Source of the DNA: Streptomyces europaeiscabiei
GTDB taxonomy: Bacteria; Actinomycetota; Actinomycetes; Streptomycetales; Streptomycetaceae
Direction of reading: 5' to 3'
Assembly: GCF_036346855.1 (NCBI RefSeq)
Contig: NZ_CP107841.1
Coordinates: forward strand, 8,126,001 to 8,190,000
Length of the DNA stretch: 64,000 nt
Positions 54,378 through 63,377 of the stretch are shown one piece after another. How positions within the stretch are numbered: position 1 is the first letter of the stretch; each line of letters starts with the position of its first letter. A program made the translations under genes and the position numbers. The notes beneath the pieces were generated by a model. That model was not told the origin of the DNA. It ran no database searches and saw nothing but the letters and a program-made list of their open reading frames with translations.

Positions 54378-55322
54378 ATGCGCCGAGACATACCCGACCT
54401 CGCTGAAGTGCGCCGCGTCACGCAGAAGAAGCGGGACGCATGGTGGACCGTGCTGCTCGTCGACCCGGTCGCCACACCGCTGGTGCGGCTCACCGCCAAG
54501 TACACGAGGATCACGCCCAACCAGCTGACCTGGGGCGCCTTCCTGCTGGGTCTGGTCTCGGCCGCCTGCTTCGCGCTGGGCGACTGGCGCTGGCTGATCG
54601 CCGGCGCCGTCGTCTACCACCTGAGCTTCATCCTCGACTGCATGGACGGCAAGGTCGCCCGGCTCACCGGCCAGGGCTCCGTGTTCGGCGCCTGGCTCGA
54701 CTTCGTCTTCGACCGCGTCCGGGTCGCGGCGTGCTCGGTGGCCCTGATGGCGGGGCAGTACCACCGCACGGGCGAGACCTTCTACATCTGGCTGGCCGCC
54801 GCCGTCATCGGCTGCGACGCGCTGCGCTACATCAACTCCCTGGAGACCTTCAAGGTCCGCCACACCATGCGCAAGCAGATCAAGGCCCGGCTCCGCGAGG
54901 CCCGCCGCGCCGAGAACGAGCGGGAACTGGCCTTCATGGAGGACCTGCTGCGCGACAACCCCGAGGCCGACATCGAGCAGGACCTGCGCACGGCCACCGC
55001 CGAGGTCACCGAGGCCGCGCCGCAGACCCAGGTCGTCGACCTGCACCAGGAGTTCCGCCGCCGCTTCCCCGCCTATCTGCGCGTCCGGTCCTTCCTGCTG
55101 CGCCACCGCGTCCGCCCCCACCTGATCAGCGGCATCGAGTTCCAGATGGGCGTCTTCATGATCGGCCCGATCATCGACTCCGTGATGACGACGACCATCG
55201 TCTCCGGCGCCCTGCTGCTCGCCTTCGAACTCGCCATCGTCTACAAGCTGCTGCTGTCGACCCGCGACTTCACCCGCACCCTCGACTCCTTCGACCGGGG
55301 AGACGTGGCCAAGGCGGCCTGA
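54378..55322 (+). CDS. CDP-alcohol phosphatidyltransferase family protein
   Basis: A 314-residue membrane enzyme with the complete CDP-alcohol phosphatidyltransferase signature DGKVARLTGQGSVFGAWLDFVFDR (D-G-x2-A-R-x8-G-x3-D-x3-D) at about residues 91-114. There are four to six membrane spans, two before the motif region (GAFLLGLVSAACFAL, LIAGAVVYHLSFIL) and a pair near the C-terminus (GVFMIGPIIDSVMTTTIVSGALLLAFELAI). A charged insert (RLREARRAENERELAFMEDLL) is probably a cytoplasmic coiled segment. It transfers a phospho-alcohol from a CDP-linked donor in phospholipid or inositol-lipid synthesis; the exact substrate is unclear. The start is ATG 54378. Confidence 0.93.
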   Translation: MRRDIPDLAEVRRVTQKKRDAWWTVLLVDPVATPLVRLTAKYTRITPNQLTWGAFLLGLVSAACFALGDWRWLIAGAVVYHLSFILDCMDGKVARLTGQGSVFGAWLDFVFDRVRVAACSVALMAGQYHRTGETFYIWLAAAVIGCDALRYINSLETFKVRHTMRKQIKARLREARRAENERELAFMEDLLRDNPEADIEQDLRTATAEVTEAAPQTQVVDLHQEFRRRFPAYLRVRSFLLRHRVRPHLISGIEFQMGVFMIGPIIDSVMTTTIVSGALLLAFELAIVYKLLLSTRDFTRTLDSFDRGDVAKAA

Positions 55323-55424
55323 GCCGCGCGGACGGACGCAGGCGAGACGGACGAGGGCGGACGCGGGCGTGGCCGGGGTGGTGTCTCCACCCCGGCCACG
55401 CCCGCGTCCGCGTCGAGCGAATCG

Positions 55425-57710
55425 TCAGACCCGTACGCGTTCGTCCTTCCGCGCACCCGCACCCGGACCCGGACCCGGACCCGGACCGGCACCCGGCTCC
55501 GGCGTCTCGTCGTGGGTGAGGTCCGGCAGGCGGTTCAGCCACTTCGGCAGGTACCAGTTGCGCTCGCCGAGCAGGGCCATCACCGCCGGGAGGAGCACAC
55601 CCCGGATGATGGTCGCGTCGATGAGGACGGCGGCCGCCAGACCCACGCCCATCTGCTTCATCGACTGCATGGACAGCGTCCCGAAGATCGCGAAGACGGC
55701 GACCATGATGACGGCGGCGCTGGTCACGACCCCGGCCGTGGTGACGACGCCGTGCTGGATGGCGTCCTTCGTCGTGAGGCCCCGCAGCCGCGCCTCACGG
55801 ATACGCGAGACCACGAACACGTGGTAGTCCATCGACAGCCCGAAGAGGATCACGAAGAGGAACAGCGGCAGCCAGGTGATGATGGCGCCGACGCCCTCCG
55901 CGCCCACCAGCGAGGCACCCCAGCCGTGCTGGAAGACGCCCACGAGGATGCCGTACGCGGCCCCCACCGACAGCAGGTTCAGCACGATCGACGTGACCGC
56001 GATCGTCAGCGAGCGGAACGACAGCAGCATCAGCAGGAAGGCGAAGACCACGACGAAGGCGAAGACCGGGACGACGGAGCCGATCAGCTGGTCGTTGAAG
56101 TCCTGGTTGCCCGCGACCTGCCCGGTGACCGGCGCCTCGACCCCTTCGACCTTGCCGAGCGTGGCGGGTCGTACCTCGTCGCGCAGCTTGTCCAGGCTCG
56201 CGCCCGCCTTGTCCTGGTCGGAGCCGCCGACCAGCGGCACGTACACGAACGCCACGTTCTTCGCGTCGTGCACCTTGATCTCCACCGGGCCGCGCGAGGC
56301 GCCCGAGGCGACGGCCTCCGCCTTGAAGTCGGCCAGCGCCGACCGCACCTCGGGGGCGTTGATGTCCTTCGCCTTCACGACCACCTCGGCCGGTTCGGAA
56401 CCGCCCGGGAAGGCCTCGTTGACCCGGTTGTAGGTCTGCACGATCGGCAGCGAGTCGCCGAACTCCTGGTCCAGTGTGAGGTTCTGCGTCTTCATCCCGA
56501 CCGCGGGCGCGGCCACGGCGAGCAGCGCACCGGTCGCGACGACCAGCGACAGCGCAGGCCTCGCGAGGACGACCCGCAGGACGGCGGTCCAGAAGCGGCT
56601 CTCCGAGGTGCCCTGGGAGCGGCCGTTCTTCCGCCGCTTGTCCGGGTGCAGGAACGGGATGCGGCCCTTCTCGACCCGCTCGCCCAGCAGCGACAGCAGC
56701 GCCGGCAGCACGGTGACCGACCCGACCATCGCGACGGCGACGACCATCAGGGAGGCCAGACCCATCGCCTCGAACTCGGCGAGCCCGGTGAACAGCATGC
56801 CCGCCATCGCCACGCACACCGTGACACCGGAGACGATGATGGCGCGGCCACTGGTCGCGGCGGCCACCCGCAGCGCGGTCTGCGCGTCCCGGCCCGCCGC
56901 ACGCTCCTCGCGCTCACGGCGCAGATAGAACAGGCAGTAGTCGACACCGACGGCCAGACCCACCAGCAGCATCACGGAGTTGGCGGTGTCACTCATCGGG
57001 ATCACATGGCTGACGATGGCCATCAGGCCCATCGTCGCCATGATCGCGGTCATCGCCAGCGCCACCGGCAGCAGCGCCGCGACGACCGCGCCGAACGCGA
57101 TCAGCAGGATGCCGAGCGCCACCGGCAGGGCCGAGTACTCGGCCTTCTGGAAGTCGTCCCCGAACGCGTCGTCGAACGTCTTCATCATGGAGGCGCCGCC
57201 GATCTCCTCGATCCGCAGCGTCCCGTGGTCCTTCTGGACGTCCTCGACGGCCTTCAGCACCGGCTCGATCCGCTCGCCCGCGGTGTCCGACGCGCCCCGC
57301 ACGTCGAACTGGACCAGCGCGCTGCGGCCGTCCTTGGAGATCGTCCGCGTGTCGTACGGCGAGGTCACGTCCGTGACCTTCCCGGTGTCCTCGACGGCCT
57401 TCATGACATCGTCCACGGCGGCCCGGAACGAGGCGTCCGTGGCCAAGGTGTCGTCGTCCTTCGCCTGGATCAGGACGGTCTCACCGGCGGGCTCCTCGAT
57501 CCCCGCCTCCTCGATGATGTGGGCCGCCGTGCTGGTCTCCCCCTTGAGCTGGTCGCTGTCCTTGACCTCGACCGAGCCCATCGCCGAGCCGATCCCCATC
57601 GTCAGCACGACGAACAGCACCCAGACACCGACCGCCGCCCATCGGTGCCGGGCGCTCCAGCCGCCGGCGCGGGCGGCGATCCCCCGCACCCGTACGTCTC
57701 CGTTCCCCAT
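55425..57710 (-). CDS. MMPL family transporter (RND-type)
   Basis: About 761 residues with the MMPL plan: span 1 (WAAVGVWVLFVVLTMGIGSAMG), a large periplasmic loop, a bundle of five spans including LLVGLAVGVDYCLFYLRRERE, a cytoplasmic hinge, then a second copy of the same plan ending with ILFGLSMDYHVFVVSRIREAR and GVGLAAAVLIDATIIRGVLLPAVMALLGERNWYLPKWL. The GxxxDY motifs of both halves carry the proton-relay Asp. It probably exports lipids or a hydrophobic metabolite. The C-terminal tail is a Gly-Pro repeat (GPGPGPGPGAG) encoded by a slippage-prone CCGGAC run at about 55461-55500. ATG 57710 is favoured. Confidence 0.93.
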   Translation of the reverse strand: MGNGDVRVRGIAARAGGWSARHRWAAVGVWVLFVVLTMGIGSAMGSVEVKDSDQLKGETSTAAHIIEEAGIEEPAGETVLIQAKDDDTLATDASFRAAVDDVMKAVEDTGKVTDVTSPYDTRTISKDGRSALVQFDVRGASDTAGERIEPVLKAVEDVQKDHGTLRIEEIGGASMMKTFDDAFGDDFQKAEYSALPVALGILLIAFGAVVAALLPVALAMTAIMATMGLMAIVSHVIPMSDTANSVMLLVGLAVGVDYCLFYLRREREERAAGRDAQTALRVAAATSGRAIIVSGVTVCVAMAGMLFTGLAEFEAMGLASLMVVAVAMVGSVTVLPALLSLLGERVEKGRIPFLHPDKRRKNGRSQGTSESRFWTAVLRVVLARPALSLVVATGALLAVAAPAVGMKTQNLTLDQEFGDSLPIVQTYNRVNEAFPGGSEPAEVVVKAKDINAPEVRSALADFKAEAVASGASRGPVEIKVHDAKNVAFVYVPLVGGSDQDKAGASLDKLRDEVRPATLGKVEGVEAPVTGQVAGNQDFNDQLIGSVVPVFAFVVVFAFLLMLLSFRSLTIAVTSIVLNLLSVGAAYGILVGVFQHGWGASLVGAEGVGAIITWLPLFLFVILFGLSMDYHVFVVSRIREARLRGLTTKDAIQHGVVTTAGVVTSAAVIMVAVFAIFGTLSMQSMKQMGVGLAAAVLIDATIIRGVLLPAVMALLGERNWYLPKWLNRLPDLTHDETPEPGAGPGPGPGPGAGARKDERVRV

Positions 57711-57946
57711 GACGGGCCAGCCCCCTCGATGTCGATGGCGACCCCCTGCCGCCACCTTTCCTTTCGAAGGTATGAGCCGGATAAACACATCTCATCGTGC
57801 TCCCCGGTGAACCCCGACGGCCGGGACTCCTCCCCTCGGACCCCGCCCCCTCCCCACCAGGTAGGACAGTGACCCCCTACACCTATCCCGGCGTCTCGGG
57901 GCCGCTCCTCAGGGTGAACCCGTCCCGGCCTGCCTATCGTGAGCCC

Positions 57947-58498
57947 ATGACGACATACGCGGCGCTCCTGCGCGGGATCAATGTGGGCGGCAACAAGAAG
58001 GTCCCGATGGCCGACCTCCGTACACTCTTGACGGGCCTCGGCCACACCGCTGTGGCCACCTATCTCCAGAGCGGCAACGCGGTCTTCACCAGCGAAAACG
58101 GCGACGAGAACTCCCTCGCCACCGAACTGGCGGCCGTCATCGAGAAACACTTCGGCTTCACCGTCGACGTCCTGGTGCGCGACCACGCCTACCTGGAGGC
58201 CGTCCGCGAGGCCTGCCCGTTCCCGGCGGCGGAGCTGGAGGGCAAGCAACTCCATGTCACGTATCTCTCGGAGCAGGTGGAGGAGGCCCGCTTCGAGTCG
58301 ATCGACCGACAGGCCTTCCTCCCGGAGGAGTTCAGGATCGGAGACCGCGCGCTCTACCTCTACGCCCCGGAGGGGCTGGGCCGCTCCAAGCTGGCGGAGA
58401 CCTTGTCGAAGCCGCGCCTCTTCAAGGGCCTGATCGCCACGACCCGCAACTGGAACACGGTGGCGAAACTGGCGGAGCTCACCGGGGGCGCCCCATAA
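57947..58498 (+). CDS. DUF1697 domain protein
   Basis: A 183-residue cytoplasmic protein of the DUF1697 family, recognised by TYAALLRGINVGGNKKVPMADLRTLLTGLGHTAVATYLQSGNAVF at the N-terminus and GRSKLAETLSKPRLFKGLIATTRNWNTVAKLAELTG at the end. The family has a ferredoxin-like fold and no known activity. The ATG at 57947 gives the family start; longer readings run into the divergent MMPL promoter. The stop abuts a dispersed repeat copy. Confidence 0.92.
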   Translation: MTTYAALLRGINVGGNKKVPMADLRTLLTGLGHTAVATYLQSGNAVFTSENGDENSLATELAAVIEKHFGFTVDVLVRDHAYLEAVREACPFPAAELEGKQLHVTYLSEQVEEARFESIDRQAFLPEEFRIGDRALYLYAPEGLGRSKLAETLSKPRLFKGLIATTRNWNTVAKLAELTGGAP

Positions 58499-58545
58499 GA
58501 GGCGCGGGGAACTGCGCGATCAACCACGACGCACCCGCGGTGTGA
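58498..58545. repeat. Dispersed palindromic repeat, copy after the DUF1697 gene
   Basis: AGAGGCGCGGGGAACTGCGCGATCAACCACGACGCACCCGCGG resembles the repeat at 22733-22790 (GGGGCGCGGGGAACCGCGCGATCAATCACG). It begins at the DUF1697 stop and runs into the broken end of the ketopantoate reductase fragment. Confidence 0.75.
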
Positions 58546-58552
58546 GGAGACG

Positions 58553-58927
58553 GGCGGACTGTTCGCGAGGGTGCGGGCGGAGGACGAGCGGGTCCTCGAC
58601 GCCGCCGGGATCGCGTACGCGAGCGCCGAGGAACAGAGGCGGACCCGTGGCGACAAGGTCACCCTCTCCCCGTTGGACGGCGCTCCGCGCGGCGGGGGTT
58701 TTTCCTGGCAGTCCCTCACCCGGGGCACCGGCACCATCGAGGCCGGCCACCTCGACGGCGAGATCGCCCTGCTGGGCCGTCTCCACGGCGTACCGAGCCC
58801 GCTCAACGACCCGCTGCAACGGCTCGCGAACACGTTCGCCCGTGAGCGGAGGGAGGCCGGTTCACTGCCGGTGGCGGAGCCGACGCCGCCGGCGGACGAC
58901 GCTGTCGCGTTTGTTCAAGAGCGGTGA
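58553..58927 (+). pseudogene. Ketopantoate reductase, C-terminal fragment
   Basis: About 124 codons remain of a 2-dehydropantoate 2-reductase-type protein. They correspond to the C-terminal helical domain (ApbA_C): LFARVRAEDERVLDAAGIAYASAEEQ, then GGGFSWQSLTRGTGTIEAGHLDGEIALLGRLHGVPSPLNDPLQRLAN. The NADPH-binding Rossmann domain and catalytic Lys are missing, and the sequence upstream is a dispersed repeat. A GTG at 58571 could start translation of the piece, but it would not be an enzyme. It probably marks a deletion or rearrangement. Confidence 0.75.
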
Positions 58928-58952
58928 GCGTGCCGTCCCTAGCGTGAGGTGC

Positions 58953-59552
58953 ATGAAGAACCACGCCAGCAGCACACACCCGCACCACCCGTACATGGTC
59001 GAATGCGCCGCCGAGGCGGCCCGGGTCGCCCGAAGCGTCACGGCGGAACAGCTCGCCCTGCCCACCCACTGCGGCGACTGGGACGTCCGCGCCCTGGTCA
59101 ACCACTGGGTCCTCTACACCTCGCACGGCCTGGAACACCGCGCTCTGCGCAAGCCCCTCCCCGAGGAGCTGACGAAGCGCGACTTCACCACCGATCCCGA
59201 CTGGGCCGACGCCTACGCCGCCCAGCTGGACCGCGCGGTCGCGGCCTGGGCCGATCCGGCGCTGTGGGAGGGCGACATCGACCTCGGCATGGGCCCGCTG
59301 CCCGCCGTCGACCTCGCCGGCATGATCATCAAGGAGATGGCCGTCCACGGCTGGGACGTCGCGACCGCCACCGGCCGGTCCTTCCGGATCCCGGACGCCG
59401 CCGCCCACTTCGTCCTCACCGTCGTGGAAACCCACGGCGAGCTCTACCGCCGGTACGACGGCTTCGCGGACCCGGTCCCGGTACCCGAAGGCGCCCCGGT
59501 GTTCCACAGGGCGCTGGCGTCGAGTGGCAGGGACCCCAAGGCGGGTGCCTGA
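58953..59552 (+). CDS. TIGR03086-type metal-binding protein (DinB/mycothiol-dependent maleylpyruvate isomerase fold)
   Basis: A 199-residue helical-bundle protein. Predicted metal-binding His residues lie in the typical places: ARVARSVTAEQLALPTHCGDWDVRALVNHWVLYTSHGLEH and MIIKEMAVHGWDVATATGR. The segment PTHCGDWDVRALVNH is the family hallmark. Members are DinB-like proteins, some of which use mycothiol; this one is uncharacterised. The ATG at 58953 has a GAGG close upstream. It stands alone between a pseudogene and the sulfur operon. Confidence 0.88.
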   Translation: MKNHASSTHPHHPYMVECAAEAARVARSVTAEQLALPTHCGDWDVRALVNHWVLYTSHGLEHRALRKPLPEELTKRDFTTDPDWADAYAAQLDRAVAAWADPALWEGDIDLGMGPLPAVDLAGMIIKEMAVHGWDVATATGRSFRIPDAAAHFVLTVVETHGELYRRYDGFADPVPVPEGAPVFHRALASSGRDPKAGA

Positions 59553-59576
59553 CGACCGGAGCCGCATGGCGAGGGC

Positions 59577-60320
59577 TCAGGCCGCGGTGAGCTGCCTCGG
59601 TCGCAGGGCGGCGGTGTAGCGGCGCAACAACAGCGCGGCCAGCTCGGGGGAGGGGCCGAGCACCTCGGCCAGGACGTCCGCGCCCGCCTCGGCCGCGCCT
59701 GCGGCGATACGGTCCGGCAGCCTGCCGGGCGCGATGACGTACGGTGCCACGGCCACCCGGTCGCAGCCGAGTGCCCGCAGTTCCCGTACGGCGTCCTCGG
59801 TGCGGGGAAGGGATGCGGAGGCGAACGCGGGTCGCACGGCGCACCAACCGGTGTGCCACCACTCCCGCGCGATGTCGGCGATCACCGCGATCGCCTCCGG
59901 GTCGGAGGACCCCGCCGAGGCCAGGACGACCCCGGTCGAGGACTTGTCGGCGGGGCTCAACCCCGCCTCGTACAGCCGGCGTTCGAGGGCCGACCGCAGC
60001 AGCGGCGAGGGGCCCAGCACCTCCGCCTGGCGGATGCGCAGGCACGGTGGTGCCTCCCGCAGGACCGCCGGGATGTCCGCCTTGGCGTGGAAGGCGCGGG
60101 TCAGGAGCAGGGGCAGGGCCACCACGTCCTGTACGCCCTCCGCCGCCAGCGACGCCAGCACCCCCTGGACCGAGGGGAAGTCGAAGTCGAGGAAGCCGGT
60201 CTCCACGCGCAGCCCGGGTCGCATCGCCCGCACCCGGCGCACCAGGGCGTGGACGGTGGCGGCGTGCCGCGGATCGCGGCTGCCGTGGGCGATGACGAGG
60301 AGGACCGGCTTCCTGGACAT
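59577..60320 (-). CDS. Sirohydrochlorin chelatase (CbiX/SirB-like)
   Basis: A 247-residue protein with two CbiX-like halves. The first begins PVLLVIAHGSRDPRHAATVHALVRRVR with the chelating His, then VALPLLLTRAFHAKADIPAVLRE. The second is a repeat of the fold (GVVLASAGSSDPEAIAVIADIAREW, VAVAPYVIAPGRLPDRIA). It inserts Fe or Co into sirohydrochlorin, and in this setting siroheme for sulfite reductase is likely. It follows ssuC by five bases, so it is the last gene of the cysN-ssuABC operon. The second half lacks the matching His, as is common in the two-domain form. Confidence 0.93.
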   Translation of the reverse strand: MSRKPVLLVIAHGSRDPRHAATVHALVRRVRAMRPGLRVETGFLDFDFPSVQGVLASLAAEGVQDVVALPLLLTRAFHAKADIPAVLREAPPCLRIRQAEVLGPSPLLRSALERRLYEAGLSPADKSSTGVVLASAGSSDPEAIAVIADIAREWWHTGWCAVRPAFASASLPRTEDAVRELRALGCDRVAVAPYVIAPGRLPDRIAAGAAEAGADVLAEVLGPSPELAALLLRRYTAALRPRQLTAA

Positions 60321-60325
60321 GTGGA

Positions 60326-61237
60326 TCAGCTCTTCACCAGCAGGCCGCGGCTGCGCAGGACCCACCGCTCCAGCGGACTGAAGATCAGCAGGTCGATGGC
60401 GATGCCCACGATCAGGATGAGGAAGATGGCGAGGAACACCTGCGGCATGCTGCTGTTGGTGCGGCCCGCCTCCAGCATCTGGCCGAGGCCGGAACCGATG
60501 TCGGGAGCCTTCGCGATGATCTCCGCGGCCATCAGCGAGCGCCAGGAGAACGCCCAGCCCTGCTTCAGACCGGCCACATAACCGGGCAGCGCCGCCGGCA
60601 TCACGATGTGCCAGGTGCCCTTCAGCCCGGTCGCGCCCAGCGTGCGGCCGGCCCGCAGGAACAGCGGCGGCACCTGGTCGATGCCGGACACCAGACCGTT
60701 GGCGATCGACGGGACCGCGCCGAGCAGGATCACCGTGTACATCACCGACGGCTCCAGGCCCAGCCAGACCACCGCGGGCGGCACCCACGCCACCGACGGC
60801 AGCGACTGCAGACCGGAGAGGATCGGGCCGATCGCCGCGCGGACGATCCGGACCCGGGCCACCAGCAGACCCAGCGGGGTACCGATGGCCAGGGCCGCGA
60901 GGAAGCCGAGCAGACCACGGGAGACGCTGGTCCAGATGGAGTCCAGCAGCGTGCCCTGCAGCCAGGCCTGCCGGACCTCCCCCCACACCTCGGACGGCGA
61001 GGGCAACTTGTAGGCCGGTGCGATCTCCGCCAGGACGAGGAGCTGCCAGACCGCCAGCACCAGGGCGACGGCGGTGATCGGGGGCAGCACCTTCTGCACG
61101 AGTACCTGGCGCAGCGGCGGCCGCCCGGTCTGCACCGTGTCCAGCGCGTCGAGGCCCGCCTCCAGGCCGGCGAGGTCGTCGGAGTCCTTGACGTTCCCGC
61201 CGGGCCCGGCGTCGCTCTTGGTCTCAGTGCTGCCCAT
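60326..61237 (-). CDS. ssuC: Sulfonate ABC transporter permease
   Basis: A 303-residue permease with six spans (VLPPITAVALVLAVWQLLVLA, GLLGFLAALAIGTPLGLLVA and others). The ABC-coupling EAA loop is RAGRTLGATGLKGTWHIVMPAALPGYVAGLKQGWAFSWRSLMAAEII. It groups with SsuC/TauC/nitrate permeases. It overlaps ssuB by 14 bp and follows it in the operon. With SsuA and SsuB it should import alkanesulfonates or taurine as a sulfur source; the exact substrate cannot be told from sequence. Confidence 0.93.
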   Translation of the reverse strand: MGSTETKSDAGPGGNVKDSDDLAGLEAGLDALDTVQTGRPPLRQVLVQKVLPPITAVALVLAVWQLLVLAEIAPAYKLPSPSEVWGEVRQAWLQGTLLDSIWTSVSRGLLGFLAALAIGTPLGLLVARVRIVRAAIGPILSGLQSLPSVAWVPPAVVWLGLEPSVMYTVILLGAVPSIANGLVSGIDQVPPLFLRAGRTLGATGLKGTWHIVMPAALPGYVAGLKQGWAFSWRSLMAAEIIAKAPDIGSGLGQMLEAGRTNSSMPQVFLAIFLILIVGIAIDLLIFSPLERWVLRSRGLLVKS

Positions 61238-62012
61238 GGCGGCGGATCTCCCTACGCAGTTCTTCGGTGATCTCGACGGACAGCTCCGCCACGGCGGTGT
61301 CCTCGATGCGGCGCGGCTGCGGAATTCCCACGGTCCACTCGCGGGCCACCCGGCCGGGGCGCGAGGACAGCAGGACGACCCGCTCGGCGAGCCGTACCGC
61401 CTCGCGCACGTTGTGCGTCACGAACAGCACCGAGACCTGCGTCTCGCGCCAGATCCGGGTCAGCTCGTCGTGGAGCACGTCCCGGGTGATGGCGTCGAGC
61501 GCGGCGAACGGCTCGTCCATCAGCAGCAGCTTGCTCTCCTGCGCCAGGGCGCGGGCCAGGGCGACGCGCTGGCGCATACCGCCGGACAGCTCGTGCACCC
61601 GCTTGCCGTACGCGCCCTGGAGCCGGACCAGACCGAGCAGTTCCTCGGTCCGCTCGCGCCGGTCGTTCTTCGGAACCCCCCTGAGTTTCAGGGCGAGTTC
61701 GATGTTCTTGCCCGCGGTCAGCCACGGGAACAGGGCGTGCTCCTGGAACATCAGAGCCGGACGCCCGTCGGTCGTGATGCTGCCCGCGGTCGGGTCGTCG
61801 AGACCCGCGACCAGGTTGAGCAGCGTCGACTTTCCGCAGCCCGAGGCCCCCAGGAGGGTGACGAACTCGCCGGGAGCGACATCGAGCGTGATGTCGTCCA
61901 GGACGAGCTGCTGCCCGGCGGGCCCGGCGAAGGACTTCGATACGTGCTCGATACGGGCGGCGTGCTCGGCGGCCTGGACGCCGTCGGCGGCCTTGGCGAA
62001 TGTGGTGGCCAT
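61224..62012 (-). CDS. ssuB: Sulfonate ABC transporter ATP-binding protein
   Basis: About 262 residues. Walker A is LLGASGCGKSTLLN, the Q loop is ALMFQEHALFPWL, the signature is ELSGGMRQRVALARAL, Walker B is LLLMDEPFAALD, and the H loop is LFVTHNVREAVRLAERVVLLSS. It is an SsuB/TauB-type ATPase that powers SsuC. The ATG at 62012 has AGGAGG eight bases upstream; the ATG at 62036 does not. It starts 37 bp after the ssuA stop. Confidence 0.94.
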   Translation of the reverse strand: MATTFAKAADGVQAAEHAARIEHVSKSFAGPAGQQLVLDDITLDVAPGEFVTLLGASGCGKSTLLNLVAGLDDPTAGSITTDGRPALMFQEHALFPWLTAGKNIELALKLRGVPKNDRRERTEELLGLVRLQGAYGKRVHELSGGMRQRVALARALAQESKLLLMDEPFAALDAITRDVLHDELTRIWRETQVSVLFVTHNVREAVRLAERVVLLSSRPGRVAREWTVGIPQPRRIEDTAVAELSVEITEELRREIRRHGQH

Positions 62013-62048
62013 GGTCGTCACCTCCTGGGAACTCATCGGACTACGCGG

Positions 62049-63158
62049 TTACTTGACGCCGAGACCGGCGTCGTCGACCTCGTCGTCGCCCTCGGCCTTG
62101 AGGACCTTGTTGAGCAGCGTCAGGTCGTAGATCCCGTCGAGCTTCGGGTCCTCCAGCAGCCCGGCCTTGACCGCGTGGTCCGCCTCGGTCTGCAGGGTGG
62201 ACGCCAGCGGGTCGTTGATGAACTGGATGGACTTCCACGCCGGGTCGAGCACGTCCGCCGGCAGCTCCTTGCCGGAGTCGGCCTTGAGCTGGGCGTTCGC
62301 CGCGGCCTTCGCCTCGTCCGCGTTGGAGCCGATGAACGCGTTGGTCTTGACCGAGCCGCGCAGCACGGCCTCGACGACGTCCGGGTGCTCCTTCAGGAAC
62401 TCCTGGCGCACGATGATGTTCGTGATCACGAACTTCTTGTCCGGCCACAGGTCGGCCTCGTCCAGCAGCACCTTCGCGCCCTCGGCGACCAGCTTGGACG
62501 CGGTCGGCTCCGGCACCCAGGCGCCGTCGATGGCACCGGACTTGTAGGCGTCCGGGGCGACGGAGTTCTCCGTGCGGACCACGGACACATCGCCCTTGCC
62601 GGTGTTCGCGTCGACCTTCCAGCCCTGCTCCGCGATCCAGTTGAGGAACGCCACGTCCTGCGTGTTGCCGAGCTGCGGGGTGGCGATCTTCTTGCCCTTG
62701 ACGTCCTTCAGCGACTTGATCTTGTCCGGGTTGACGACGAGCTTCACACCGCCGGAGGCCGAACCGCCGATGATGCGCAGGTTGGCGCCGTCCGCCTTGG
62801 TGTAGCCGTTGATCGCCGGGGAGGGGCCGATCCAGCCGATGTCGATGGAGCCGCCGTTGAGGGCCTCGATCTCGGACGGGCCCGCGTTGAAGGTCGTGTA
62901 CTTCGCCTTGGTGGCGCCGAGCTCCTTCTGGAAGAAGCCCTTCTGGATGCCGACGAGAGCGGTGGCGTGGGTGAGGTTGCCGAAGTAGCCGATGTTGACG
63001 GTGTCGAGACCGTCGATCTTCTCGGCGCCGGCGGCGACCTTGTCGGTCTTGGCCTCCGTGGACTGGGAGCCGTAGCCGCAGGCGGCCAGGGCCAGCAGCG
63101 GGAGTGCGGTGAGGGCCGCGAAGGTACGCCGGAAAGCAGCGGAGCGGTGTGCAGGCAC
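62049..63158 (-). CDS. ssuA: Aliphatic sulfonate ABC transporter substrate-binding lipoprotein
   Basis: About 369 residues. The lipoprotein signal (FRRTFAALTALPLLALAAC) has a lipobox ending in LAAC. The mature part is an SsuA/NrtA-type binding protein: VNIGYFGNLTHATALVGIQKGFFQKEL, FNAGPSEIEALNGGSIDIGWIGPSPAINGY, GKKIATPQLGNTQDVAFLNWIAEQG and VPEPTASKLVAEG. It captures sulfonates outside the membrane for SsuBC. GTG 63158 is chosen because GAGAGGAA precedes it by eight bases. It is cotranscribed with cysN upstream, 219 bp away. Confidence 0.92.
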   Translation of the reverse strand: MPAHRSAAFRRTFAALTALPLLALAACGYGSQSTEAKTDKVAAGAEKIDGLDTVNIGYFGNLTHATALVGIQKGFFQKELGATKAKYTTFNAGPSEIEALNGGSIDIGWIGPSPAINGYTKADGANLRIIGGSASGGVKLVVNPDKIKSLKDVKGKKIATPQLGNTQDVAFLNWIAEQGWKVDANTGKGDVSVVRTENSVAPDAYKSGAIDGAWVPEPTASKLVAEGAKVLLDEADLWPDKKFVITNIIVRQEFLKEHPDVVEAVLRGSVKTNAFIGSNADEAKAAANAQLKADSGKELPADVLDPAWKSIQFINDPLASTLQTEADHAVKAGLLEDPKLDGIYDLTLLNKVLKAEGDDEVDDAGLGVK

Positions 63159-63271
63159 GGGAGGTGTTCCTCTCGGAGGCCCGGCGGTCACGGTCTCTCA
63201 GGTCGTGGCCGGGAGGTCGGGTTTTCGTCTACGGCGGTGGGGGGTGAGGGCGCGCAAGCGGTGCGCGTACG

Positions 63272-63376
63272 TCATCGCACACATCGCGCGACTCCGCCCT
63301 GCCCGCTCCCGAGGGCGCCGCTGCCCACACGGCCGCCCTCCTTCGCGAACGTCGCGTAGAAGTCCTGGGGGTTCAT
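63272..63376 (-). CDS. Candidate small ORF between cysN and ssuA
   Basis: A 34-codon ORF reading MNPQDFYATFAKEGGRVGSG and then a Gly/Ala/Arg-rich end. It starts one base after the cysN stop (TGACATG), with GGTGGGA within cysN as a possible ribosome site. The first half has good codon use and a sensible amphipathic look; the second half does not. It could be a small coupled protein, a leader peptide affecting ssuA, or the remnant of a longer gene. No family was recognised. Confidence 0.35.
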   Translation of the reverse strand: MNPQDFYATFAKEGGRVGSGALGSGQGGVARCVR

Positions 63377-63377
63377 G

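Noticed and set aside
55512..57872. A 786-codon plus-strand frame across the MMPL transporter
   Set aside because: It is a His/Arg/Gln-rich antisense frame of a recognised membrane protein, with no spans or motifs of its own.
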